Made by a program: the position numbers and the translations under genes. Positions 1 to 5,314 of a stretch of 5,314 nucleotides of DNA are shown here, piece by piece (within the stretch, counting starts at the first letter, position 1; every line of letters begins with the position of its first letter). Source of the DNA: an uncultured Treponema sp. GTDB lineage: Bacteria > Spirochaetota > Spirochaetia > Treponematales > Treponemataceae. The DNA lies in NCBI GenBank assembly GCA_937893155.1, contig CALBGU010000234.1, positions 1-5,314 of the forward strand. Direction: 5' to 3'. Under the pieces are notes generated by a model, which had not been told where the DNA came from, did no database searches, and saw only the letters and a program-made list of their open reading frames with translations.

Positions 1-382
1 CTGCAAAGGCAAAGGCTTCGGGGTATCGTGTGGTTATGCACTTTGGAGTGATTTCGCCAAAGACCAAAAGCAATATCGTTACAATTCCTGTAGCGAAAGC
101 CACGCCCGCGCTTCCGAAAAGCTCTAGCGCAAGCATGGTGATGATGACAGAAAGAGCGATATTTACAAGTTCATTCGATACTAAAAGCGTATTTAATAGC
201 CGTTCTTTGTCTTCTAAAAGCCGAGCGGTGCGAATTGCTCTTTTGTCGCCTTTGTCGCGGAGAAAACGCACACGGAGCTTATTTGCTGCGAGAAATGCGC
301 TTTCGCTTGCCGAAAACAAAGCTGACAACAATACAAGAATAGCTGCTATGAAACTAAGGCAAATAGTGCGTGCATTATCCAT
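1..382 (-). CDS. CNNM/CorC-type (DUF21) membrane protein, N-terminal part, cut by window edge
   Basis: I translated the reverse strand by hand from ATG at 382-380; the frame stays open for 127 codons to the window edge. The protein starts MDNARTICLS. It shows three hydrophobic stretches: about residues 7-24, 73-89 and 92-108. Landmarks typical of the DUF21 transmembrane domain are FSASESA at 23-29 (family FSxSExA), NELVNI at 70-75 and FGEITPK at 108-114. Between the first two hydrophobic parts lies the basic segment NKLRVRFLRDKGDKRA, also typical of the family. Family members usually carry CBS and CorC_HlyC domains after this domain; these would lie to the left of the window. Members are inner-membrane proteins linked to magnesium or other divalent cation transport, and older annotations call them hemolysins. 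The ATG overlaps the stop of the upstream lipoprotein gene by one base (TAATG), so translation is probably coupled. The family call is firm; the substrate is unknown. Confidence 0.88.
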   Translation of the reverse strand, partial: MDNARTICLSFIAAILVLLSALFSASESAFLAANKLRVRFLRDKGDKRAIRTARLLEDKERLLNTLLVSNELVNIALSVIITMLALELFGSAGVAFATGIVTILLLVFGEITPKCITTRYPEAFAFA

Positions 383-1341
383 TACTGCGCTTCTCGCTCT
401 TTCGTCATTTGCTCTACGGCTTCAATGGTTCTCTTCACGTTTTCCGCTTCTTTGCCGCTCGGAAGCGACTCATAAGAGAGCTTTAGATAATCAAGCACTC
501 TTTCGTCATACGTCTTTGACATTGCAAGTATATACGACGCATTGTAATACGCTTCTTGAATCTGCTCTTTTGATAAATGTCCGCTCAAAACTGCGTCAAC
601 AAAGCATTTTGCGGCATCTTCTACATTGCCTTCATGAAAAAGTTTTATTGCGTCGGTATATGCCACTTGAAACTCGAACTTTCCTACTAAACCTGTTGTG
701 TCGGACGGGTCAAGGCTTGCAACTTCTCGGCAATACGGCAAAAGAAGCGTATTGTATTCTTTGTCTGTCGCGTCAAACAGCGCATTTATTGCTCTTACGC
801 GATACACTCCCTGCGATTCTTCTACAGCGCGCACGAGGGAATTATAGGAGTCTGCATTTTCTTTTTCGGCTTCGATAAGCTGTAAATAGTGATTTACGTT
901 GTTGATAGCAGGGTCATAAGCAAATGCTTTAATTACAAAGCCGTCTTTGGTCAGCATATAAAAGGCGGGCATAGATTCCACACTGTATGCGTCAAGTATG
1001 TCGAGCTTGCGCTGAAATGCTGCTTTTGCCTCTCCGCTTTCGTCGCTTTGCGAGGCGGTATATTCGCTTTCGGTTACGTCGATGTTTAGAAGCTCAAAGG
1101 AGTTAGAAACGCTTTTCACAAATTTCTTTTTAGCGAATACATTTTCTCTTAAATCTTTAGAAACACCTTGCACGTCGTCTGTGCTGAAAAAAACGAGGAT
1201 ATTTTTATCGTCTTTCTGTGCCGCCTGCTTTACTGCGTCAAAATCTGTTTGCCACGCACTGAACGAATCTGCTCCACAACTTGCAAACAAAAAGACAAGT
1301 GCGAAGATTGAAAAAACTGAATATAGTTTTATAGCTTTCAT
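382..1341 (-). CDS. Lipoprotein with thioredoxin-like fold lacking the CxxC active site, plus TPR-like C-terminal half
   Basis: This is a predicted 319-residue protein. The N-terminus (MKAIKLYS, then a hydrophobic core) ends in FASC at 19-22 followed by G. This is a lipoprotein signal peptide with Cys22 as the lipidated residue, so the protein is likely membrane-anchored and faces the periplasm or the surface. Residues about 30-140 follow the thioredoxin_7/DUF255-like pattern: W30, a helix, the strand NILVFF (47-52), a helix leading to ENVF, the strand ELLNIDV, and a MPAF cis-proline signature (Pro125). Where active relatives carry CxxC after the first strand, this protein has STDDVQGV, so disulfide redox activity is unlikely. 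The C-terminal half is helical, and about residues 230-310 resemble TPR repeats (EGNVEDAAKCF, then alanine- and tyrosine-rich helices), suggesting protein binding. I chose the ATG at 1341 because it gives a normal signal peptide. An ATG at 1404 in the same frame would add 21 residues before the signal peptide and overlap the exonuclease gene. The partner and precise role are unknown. Confidence 0.8.
   Translation of the reverse strand: MKAIKLYSVFSIFALVFLFASCGADSFSAWQTDFDAVKQAAQKDDKNILVFFSTDDVQGVSKDLRENVFAKKKFVKSVSNSFELLNIDVTESEYTASQSDESGEAKAAFQRKLDILDAYSVESMPAFYMLTKDGFVIKAFAYDPAINNVNHYLQLIEAEKENADSYNSLVRAVEESQGVYRVRAINALFDATDKEYNTLLLPYCREVASLDPSDTTGLVGKFEFQVAYTDAIKLFHEGNVEDAAKCFVDAVLSGHLSKEQIQEAYYNASYILAMSKTYDERVLDYLKLSYESLPSGKEAENVKRTIEAVEQMTKEREAQ
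390..395 (-). promoter_or_regulatory. Shine-Dalgarno-like site for the CNNM gene
   Basis: GAGAAG on the minus strand lies 7 bases before the ATG at 382, inside the last codons of the lipoprotein gene. It sits in a purine-rich run and supports the chosen CNNM start and its coupled translation. It contrasts with the three promoter-proximal genes in the window, which show no such site. Confidence 0.5.
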
Positions 1342-1348
1342 AGTAAAC

Positions 1349-1376
1349 AGTATATGCGAAAAGAAAAGGTTGTAAA
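1349..1376 (-). promoter_or_regulatory. Sigma-70-type promoter for the lipoprotein-CNNM unit
   Basis: On the minus strand, TTTACA (1376-1371), a 16-base spacer and TATACT (1354-1349) are followed by 7 bases (GTTTACT) and the ATG at 1341. Shifting the -35 box by one base to TTTTAC gives a 17-base spacer. The whole promoter fits in the 40-base gap after the exonuclease stop codon. Transcription should start at or within a base or so of the ATG, giving a leaderless mRNA. No Shine-Dalgarno sequence is present. Confidence 0.65.
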
Positions 1377-1381
1377 AGTCC

Positions 1382-2146
1382 CTATTTATCTGTATCTTTC
1401 GCATTTTCTTCTTGCCAAGATAATTCGGCTAAAAGCTCTCGCCTGTAATCGAACCAATCTGGCACAGAAACTTTTTTCGGTGTTCTCAAAGGTTTTCCGT
1501 ATTTTGCCTTTTTTGCTTCACTGCGTAAAAGCCATGTTTGAAAGAGTTTTTTTATTCTCGCTTTGTGAGTGTCTAAGCTGTTAATCGGGGGAAATGCGGT
1601 GAAAATATCTTCAAGGCTTTTTTGTGCGTCAAGACAGAGTTTTTGAGCGCATCGCATCGTAAAAATTGCGTCTGCCTTGCTATCGTGGAACTCTAAGCCG
1701 ATAGAGCTCACATCGAGCTTTTCTACAAAGTTTTCAAGTCTGCCCTGTGTTTCGTAAAATGAAGTGAGTGGTGAATGAAGATTGTAGCAATCAAAAGGAA
1801 TTGGCTCTAAGTTGTAGCGGATACATTCGTTCATAATTGTTACAATATCGCTTTCGATACCGAATCCCACGACAAGCGTGTTTGATGCGCTTAAAAGGCT
1901 TTTAATTTTTGAATAGTATTGCGGAAACTTTTGTTGTCTGCGATATTCCTCTCTTCTATACGACAGGCGACAGCGCGAATTATGGCGGAAAAGATACGGG
2001 TCAAACGGACAATCGGGATTTATGAGAATATCGCCGCTTTGGATTTCACTAAAGTTGCTGTTGCACAAGATGTAACCAAACGAACAGATTTTTCCGAATC
2101 CGCCGAGAGAGTTTGCGCTTTCTATATCGAAAAATAAATAGGTCAT
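1382..2146 (-). CDS. DEDDh-type 3'-5' exonuclease-like protein (RNase T / DNA pol III epsilon fold)
   Basis: This is a predicted 254-residue cytoplasmic protein. The N-terminus MTYLFFDIES holds the ExoI motif, with Asp7 and Glu9. GFGIESDI at 94-101 fits ExoII, with Asp100. HDSKADA at 154-160 fits ExoIII, with His154 and Asp159 in the H-x4-D spacing of DEDDh nucleases. All predicted two-metal catalytic residues are therefore present. IPFDCYNL (116-123) matches the position of the strand after ExoII in such folds. Residues about 175-254 form a further region, rich in Lys/Arg around 194-223, that I do not recognise; it may bind nucleic acid. Whether the substrate is DNA or RNA cannot be told. 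The ATG at 2146 is preferred because it places ExoI at the very N-terminus and lies 7 bases after a consensus -10 box. A TTG at 2182 in the same frame falls inside the -35 box. The lipoprotein gene follows after 40 bases, with no terminator between them. Confidence 0.78.
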   Translation of the reverse strand: MTYLFFDIESANSLGGFGKICSFGYILCNSNFSEIQSGDILINPDCPFDPYLFRHNSRCRLSYRREEYRRQQKFPQYYSKIKSLLSASNTLVVGFGIESDIVTIMNECIRYNLEPIPFDCYNLHSPLTSFYETQGRLENFVEKLDVSSIGLEFHDSKADAIFTMRCAQKLCLDAQKSLEDIFTAFPPINSLDTHKARIKKLFQTWLLRSEAKKAKYGKPLRTPKKVSVPDWFDYRRELLAELSWQEENAKDTDK

Positions 2147-2153
2147 ACCAAAA

Positions 2154-2182
2154 ATTATACTTACCGCTTTCTTTCTTTTCAA
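2154..2182 (-). promoter_or_regulatory. Near-consensus sigma-70-type promoter for the exonuclease gene
   Basis: On the minus strand, TTGAAA (2182-2177), a 17-base spacer and a perfect TATAAT (2159-2154) are followed by TTTTGGT and the ATG at 2146. With 7 bases between the -10 box and the ATG, the transcript should begin at or next to the start codon. The closest purine-rich stretch (AAGAAAGAAAGCGG) lies between the -35 and -10 boxes, so it would not be in the mRNA. Confidence 0.75.
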
Positions 2183-2197
2183 TATTTTCTTTGCTCT

Positions 2198-2226
2198 TTG
2201 CTAGACAACTCTTTTTTGTGTATAGT
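2198..2226 (+). promoter_or_regulatory. Sigma-70-type promoter for the small secreted protein gene
   Basis: TTGCTA (2198-2203), a 17-base spacer and TATAGT (2221-2226) are followed by GTGTTTT and the ATG at 2234. The -10 to ATG distance is again 7 bases and there is no Shine-Dalgarno sequence. This promoter stands back to back with the exonuclease promoter; the two -35 boxes are 15 bases apart. No operator-like inverted repeat is evident in the divergent region. Confidence 0.65.
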
Positions 2227-2233
2227 GTGTTTT

Positions 2234-2713
2234 ATGAAAAGATTTTTTGCGATTTTAGTGTGTTTTTCTCTTTGCTTTTGTGCTTATGCTGAAACATACG
2301 ATTATTTTTCTTTCGGTTTGGTGAATGAGATTACCGACGAAGATGCTATCGAAACATCTACGGAGCGCGGTGGACTTGAATTGAGCATTGAGTCTGCGGC
2401 ACGGCGTGGCGAACTGTTTTGGCTGCTTTTGTATGATTTCTTTTGGAGCGGCGATGAGTCGGAGCATTTTACTGAATATTGTACAGAGCATTTACTAGGA
2501 CTGGGGCTTGGCTATGGGCTTTTGAGCTTTTTTCAGCCATACAGCACGGTAATGCTTGGCATTCACAACGAAGGCAATGAGGCGACTCGTTTGGCGTACA
2601 AAGCCGCAGCAGGAGTGCGTGTGCCAATTCATCGCGTCAGTCTGCGCGCGGATATTTCGTACTGTTCGCTTCTCGGCTCTTCGTGTACGTTTGCTATTGG
2701 GATTGGATTTTGA
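2234..2713 (+). CDS. Small secreted protein, probably outer-membrane beta-barrel-like; not assigned to a family
   Basis: This is a predicted 159-residue protein. Residues 1-19 (MKRFFAILV to CAYA) form a signal peptide: two basic residues, a hydrophobic core and an AYA-E signal peptidase I site. The mature part is about 140 residues. It begins with an acidic, Thr/Glu-rich stretch and continues with aromatic and glycine-rich segments (FWLLLYDFFW; LLGLGLGYGLL). It ends with alternating hydrophobic strands (RVSLRADISY, CTFAIGIGF) and a terminal Phe, the pattern used as an assembly signal by outer-membrane beta-barrels. At 140 residues it is at the small end for a barrel, so it could be a small 8-strand type or one part of an oligomer. 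I do not recognise a named family. The ATG at 2234 was chosen because it gives a clean signal peptide; a TTG at 2198 in frame lies in the -35 box. The gene is monocistronic, between its own promoter and a terminator 9 bases after its stop. Confidence 0.72.
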   Translation: MKRFFAILVCFSLCFCAYAETYDYFSFGLVNEITDEDAIETSTERGGLELSIESAARRGELFWLLLYDFFWSGDESEHFTEYCTEHLLGLGLGYGLLSFFQPYSTVMLGIHNEGNEATRLAYKAAAGVRVPIHRVSLRADISYCSLLGSSCTFAIGIGF

Positions 2714-2721
2714 GAGGAATG

Positions 2722-2766
2722 AAAAACGCGCCCTGTGAGATGAAACTTTCCAAAAGGCGCGTTTTT
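2722..2766. terminator. Bidirectional hairpin terminator
   Basis: AAAAACGCGCC (2722-2732) and GGCGCGTTTTT (2756-2766) are perfect 11-base inverted complements around a 23-base loop. The A/T ends provide a U-tract in either direction. The hairpin therefore can end both the plus-strand small protein gene (stop at 2713) and the convergent purL (stop at 2789). The loop is long for an intrinsic terminator; a short internal pairing (GAAA/TTTC) could compact it. Confidence 0.8.
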
Positions 2767-2788
2767 ATAGCTTACATATTATTGACGG

Positions 2789-5314
2789 TTAGTCGAAGTA
2801 AGCAACACCTGCGCTAAAGATGTCTTGCACAAGGCTTGAATCTTTGTCAGTCGTGATGTTTTTGAGAAGCTCTCCTGCTTTTCCAATACATCGCTCATTA
2901 TGCGCCATTTTGCCCAAAACTCTGCCGTCAGGACTTGTCAAGCCCTCGATTGCGTACATCGAACCGTTTGGATTATCTGGCTCGCTCATCACAGGCTCGC
3001 CGTTCTCATCGACATATTGCGTGAAAATCTGTCCATTTGCAAACAGGTCTTTTGCAAGTTTCTCTGTGATGATGATACGTCCTTCGCCGTGGCTTATCGG
3101 GATAAGATGAGTCTTTGGCTCTATGACGCTTGGGTGCAATGCCCACGGACTTTTTGCGCTTAGCACACGAGTTCGCACAACGCGGCTGATATGGCGACCG
3201 ATAGTGTTGAATGTCAAGGTCGGCATATTTTCGCTCACCTCGCGGATTTCGCCATACGGCACAAGTCCCGTCTTGATAAGAGCCTGAAAGCCGTTACAAA
3301 TACCCAATACAAGACCATCGCGGTTCTTTAGAAGCGACATAATTGAATCTGCAATGCGCTTTTCTCGGATAACGTTTGCAATGAACTTGCCGCTTCCGTC
3401 TGGCTCATCGCCTGCGCTGAATCCTCCTGCGAGAGCGAGAATCTGCGTTTTGTCGAGAGAGGCTTTGAGCGAATCAAGAGATGAAGCCAAGTCTTCTCTC
3501 GTGCGGTTTCTCAAGACGACGATTTCTGTTTCTGCTCCTGCAAGATTGAATGAGCGCGCCATATCGAATTCGCAGTTTGTGCCTGGAAAAACAGGAATGA
3601 CGACGTGCGGCTTTGCTTTCTTTGTGCTGTAAGTAAAGCTCTTTCTTGCCTCTGTGAGCGAGCTATGTTCTGCCTTTGCCCAATCGGGAAGCTCTGCGCT
3701 TTGCTTTGAAGAGCTGACAGAAGGGAAGACAGAAGAAAGCGTTTTTTCCCAATTCGCTTCGATTTCGTCCAGTGAAATAGAAACATCTGCAATCTTGATT
3801 TGCTCATCTGCGATAGTAGAGCCAATCAAACGACCCATAGAAAGAATTGCGTTTGTTTCCACGATGAGCGCACCAGCCATTGAATTAAACAATTCGTTTT
3901 CGCTTAAAGGCTCTAATTTGACACCAATGCGATTGCCGAGAGCCATTTTGCTCACTGCCTCCGCAATGCCGCCTGCAAGAACAGGATACATCGCTTTGAT
4001 TTTGCCTGCTTTGTTGAGCGAATACAATGATTCTGCAAGAATTGCGAATGCGTTGAAGTCTGGTGCGAGAGATTCATCTTTCGGCACTTCGATGAGGTAT
4101 ATTTTGCTGTTAACTTCTTTGAATGAACCGCTTGTGATGTTCTTTACATCGTCTGTAGCTACGGCGAACGAAACAAGGGTGTTCGGTACATTCAAATGCT
4201 CAAATGTGCCGCTCATACTGTCTTTGCCGCCGATAGAAGCACAACCAGAAGCCTTCTGTGCGTCGAGTGCGCCGAGAAGTGCTGCTGTCGGTCTTCCCCA
4301 GCTTGCTTCGTCCACTGCGCGCCCAAAGAACTCTTGGAACGTTAATCGAGCTGTGGCAGGGTTTCCGCCCATACACAAGATTTTTACAAGGGAATCGAGT
4401 ACGGCATATTGTGCGCCGTGATATGCGCTCCATTCTGAAATGCGTGGGTCATAACCGTAGCTCATAAGGCTCACGGTTGATGTTTCGCGCGGAGAAAGCA
4501 CTGGGATTTTTGCGACCATACCAGCTTCGAGCGTGCCTTGATATTTGCCACCGTAAGGCATCAAAACCGAGCTTGAACCAATAGAGCCATCGAATCGTTC
4601 TCCTAATCCTCGCTGTGAGCAGCAAGCAAGGTCAGAAATGTTTTTAAGCCATTTGTCTTTTATGCCGTTTGCTTTTTCCACGCTCTCAAGCGATTTGTAA
4701 AGCGGGCAATCTTCTTTCTTTGCGTTCGGCAATGTCGCGCTTGCTGAGTGCGGTGTTCCTGCAGTATCGAGGAATGAGCGGTCGATGTCTACGATAGTTT
4801 TTCCCCGCCACTTCATAACGAGCTTGTTTGTATTTGTAACTGTCGCAACAACAACAGCGTTTAAGTTCTCTTCGTTTGCCGCCTTGATGAACTTGTCTAC
4901 ATCGCCTGCGCGAACAACAACAGCCATACGCTCTTGGCTTTCGCTAATTGCAAGCTCTGTGCCGTTCAAACCCTCGTATTTTTTCGGTACTGCGTCAAGA
5001 TTGATGTCGAGCCCATGTGCAAGCTCTCCTACAGCCACCGATACGCCGCCTGCGCCGAAATCGTTGCTTCTCCTGATAATGTGGCTTACTTCTTCTTTGC
5101 GGAAAAGACGCTGTATCTTTCGCTCTTCGACTGCGTTGCCTTTCTGCACTTCAGCCGCCGCTGTGGTAACTGATTTTTCAGTGTGAACTTTGCTAGAGCC
5201 TGTAGCTCCGCCAATTCCGTCGCGCCCTGTGCCGCCTCCAACAAGTACCACGATGTCGCCAGCTTCAGGCGTTTCTCTCATTACGTTCTTGTAAGTGCTT
5301 GCCGCAATAACCGC
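2789..5314 (-). CDS. purL: Phosphoribosylformylglycinamidine (FGAM) synthase, single-chain form, C-terminal 841 residues; 5' end outside window
   Basis: This cytoplasmic enzyme makes the fourth step of de novo purine synthesis: it converts FGAR, glutamine and ATP to FGAM. The frame is open through the right edge; eleven further codons (AVIAASTYKNV) precede the internal Met at 5281, which is not the start. Domains in order, counted from that Met: the first AIRS/PurM-like half, with GGGTGRDG (15-22) and NDFGAGG (73-79); the second AIRS half, with GGKDSMSG near residue 350; and a class I glutamine amidotransferase domain from about 557, starting PHVVIPVFPGTNC. The amidotransferase nucleophile is the Cys of GICNGFQ (codon 3296-3298), and the catalytic His and Glu are in SHGEGR (codons 3089-3091 and 3083-3085). 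Glutaminase and synthetase are thus on one chain. The layout resembles the roughly 1240-residue form known from clostridia and streptococci, so about 400 N-terminal residues (PurS-like part and linker) should lie outside. It looks intact within the window. It converges on the small secreted protein gene and shares its terminator. Confidence 0.96.
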   Translation of the reverse strand, partial: AVIAASTYKNVMRETPEAGDIVVLVGGGTGRDGIGGATGSSKVHTEKSVTTAAAEVQKGNAVEERKIQRLFRKEEVSHIIRRSNDFGAGGVSVAVGELAHGLDINLDAVPKKYEGLNGTELAISESQERMAVVVRAGDVDKFIKAANEENLNAVVVATVTNTNKLVMKWRGKTIVDIDRSFLDTAGTPHSASATLPNAKKEDCPLYKSLESVEKANGIKDKWLKNISDLACCSQRGLGERFDGSIGSSSVLMPYGGKYQGTLEAGMVAKIPVLSPRETSTVSLMSYGYDPRISEWSAYHGAQYAVLDSLVKILCMGGNPATARLTFQEFFGRAVDEASWGRPTAALLGALDAQKASGCASIGGKDSMSGTFEHLNVPNTLVSFAVATDDVKNITSGSFKEVNSKIYLIEVPKDESLAPDFNAFAILAESLYSLNKAGKIKAMYPVLAGGIAEAVSKMALGNRIGVKLEPLSENELFNSMAGALIVETNAILSMGRLIGSTIADEQIKIADVSISLDEIEANWEKTLSSVFPSVSSSKQSAELPDWAKAEHSSLTEARKSFTYSTKKAKPHVVIPVFPGTNCEFDMARSFNLAGAETEIVVLRNRTREDLASSLDSLKASLDKTQILALAGGFSAGDEPDGSGKFIANVIREKRIADSIMSLLKNRDGLVLGICNGFQALIKTGLVPYGEIREVSENMPTLTFNTIGRHISRVVRTRVLSAKSPWALHPSVIEPKTHLIPISHGEGRIIITEKLAKDLFANGQIFTQYVDENGEPVMSEPDNPNGSMYAIEGLTSPDGRVLGKMAHNERCIGKAGELLKNITTDKDSSLVQDIFSAGVAYFD

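Noticed and set aside
30..878. Long open frame of 282 codons on the plus strand
   Set aside because: It is antisense to the CNNM and lipoprotein genes, both of which have clear domains. Its translation is low-complexity (Ser/Leu/Arg-rich) with no recognisable motif and no promoter.
1342..1404. Upstream ATG at 1404 as the lipoprotein start
   Set aside because: It would overlap the exonuclease gene by 23 bases and place 21 polar and aromatic residues before a normal lipoprotein signal peptide. It has only a weak purine-rich stretch (AAGAAGAAA) in front. The ATG at 1341 has a well-placed promoter.
2198..2207. TAGACA at 2202-2207 as the -35 box of the plus-strand promoter
   Set aside because: It would leave only 13 bases to the TATAGT -10 box, too short; TTGCTA gives the standard 17.
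2234..2293. Possible lipobox in the small secreted protein (LCFC at residues 13-16)
   Set aside because: Phe at the -1 position does not fit a lipobox, even by relaxed spirochaete rules. The AYA-E site just after it is a good signal peptidase I site.
3654..4421. Open frame of 255 codons on the plus strand
   Set aside because: It lies entirely antisense within the conserved PurL synthetase domains and is best explained as a codon-usage shadow.
5279..5281. ATG at 5281 as the start of purL
   Set aside because: The frame continues upstream with family-like sequence (AASTYKNV), and the conserved first synthetase domain would be truncated, so the gene runs off the window.
1..5314. Mobile element, CRISPR array, tRNA or rRNA
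   Set aside because: I saw no transposase or integrase motif, no direct-repeat array and no tRNA or rRNA signature by eye on either strand. The window is almost wholly accounted for by five genes.

Overview
The window looks like an ordinary chromosomal stretch from a host-associated or free-living spirochaete, probably Treponema-like. This is an inference from three things: a lipoprotein with a short FASC-type lipobox, a small secreted protein ending in an outer-membrane-style C-terminal Phe, and a long single-chain FGAM synthase of the type I associate with clostridia, streptococci and some treponemes. No rRNA, tRNA, mobile element, CRISPR array or insertion sequence is visible. The base composition looks even throughout.

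Layout from left to right. (1) Positions 1-382, minus strand: the N-terminal 127 residues of a CNNM/CorC-type (DUF21) membrane protein, cut by the window edge. (2) Positions 382-1341, minus: a thioredoxin-fold lipoprotein with no CxxC active site and a TPR-like C-terminal half. Its stop codon overlaps the start of the CNNM gene (TAATG). (3) Positions 1382-2146, minus: a DEDDh-type 3'-5' exonuclease-like protein. (4) Positions 2147-2233: a compact divergent promoter region. (5) Positions 2234-2713, plus: a small secreted, probably outer-membrane, protein. (6) Positions 2722-2766: a bidirectional hairpin terminator shared with the convergent neighbour. (7) Positions 2789-5314, minus: the last 841 residues of PurL, the purine-synthesis enzyme FGAM synthase, open at the right edge.

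The exonuclease, the lipoprotein and the CNNM gene lie head to tail, but the lipoprotein has its own promoter in the 40-base gap after the exonuclease. The lipoprotein and CNNM genes are probably one translationally coupled unit. purL is a separate unit read from outside the window.

The most notable observation is regulatory. All three genes with a visible promoter (exonuclease, lipoprotein, small secreted protein) have a near-consensus sigma-70-type -10 box ending exactly 7 bases before the ATG, and none has a Shine-Dalgarno sequence. This predicts leaderless mRNAs. The one operon-internal gene (CNNM) instead has a Shine-Dalgarno-like GAGAAG 7 bases before its start. I see no convincing previously undescribed multi-gene system.
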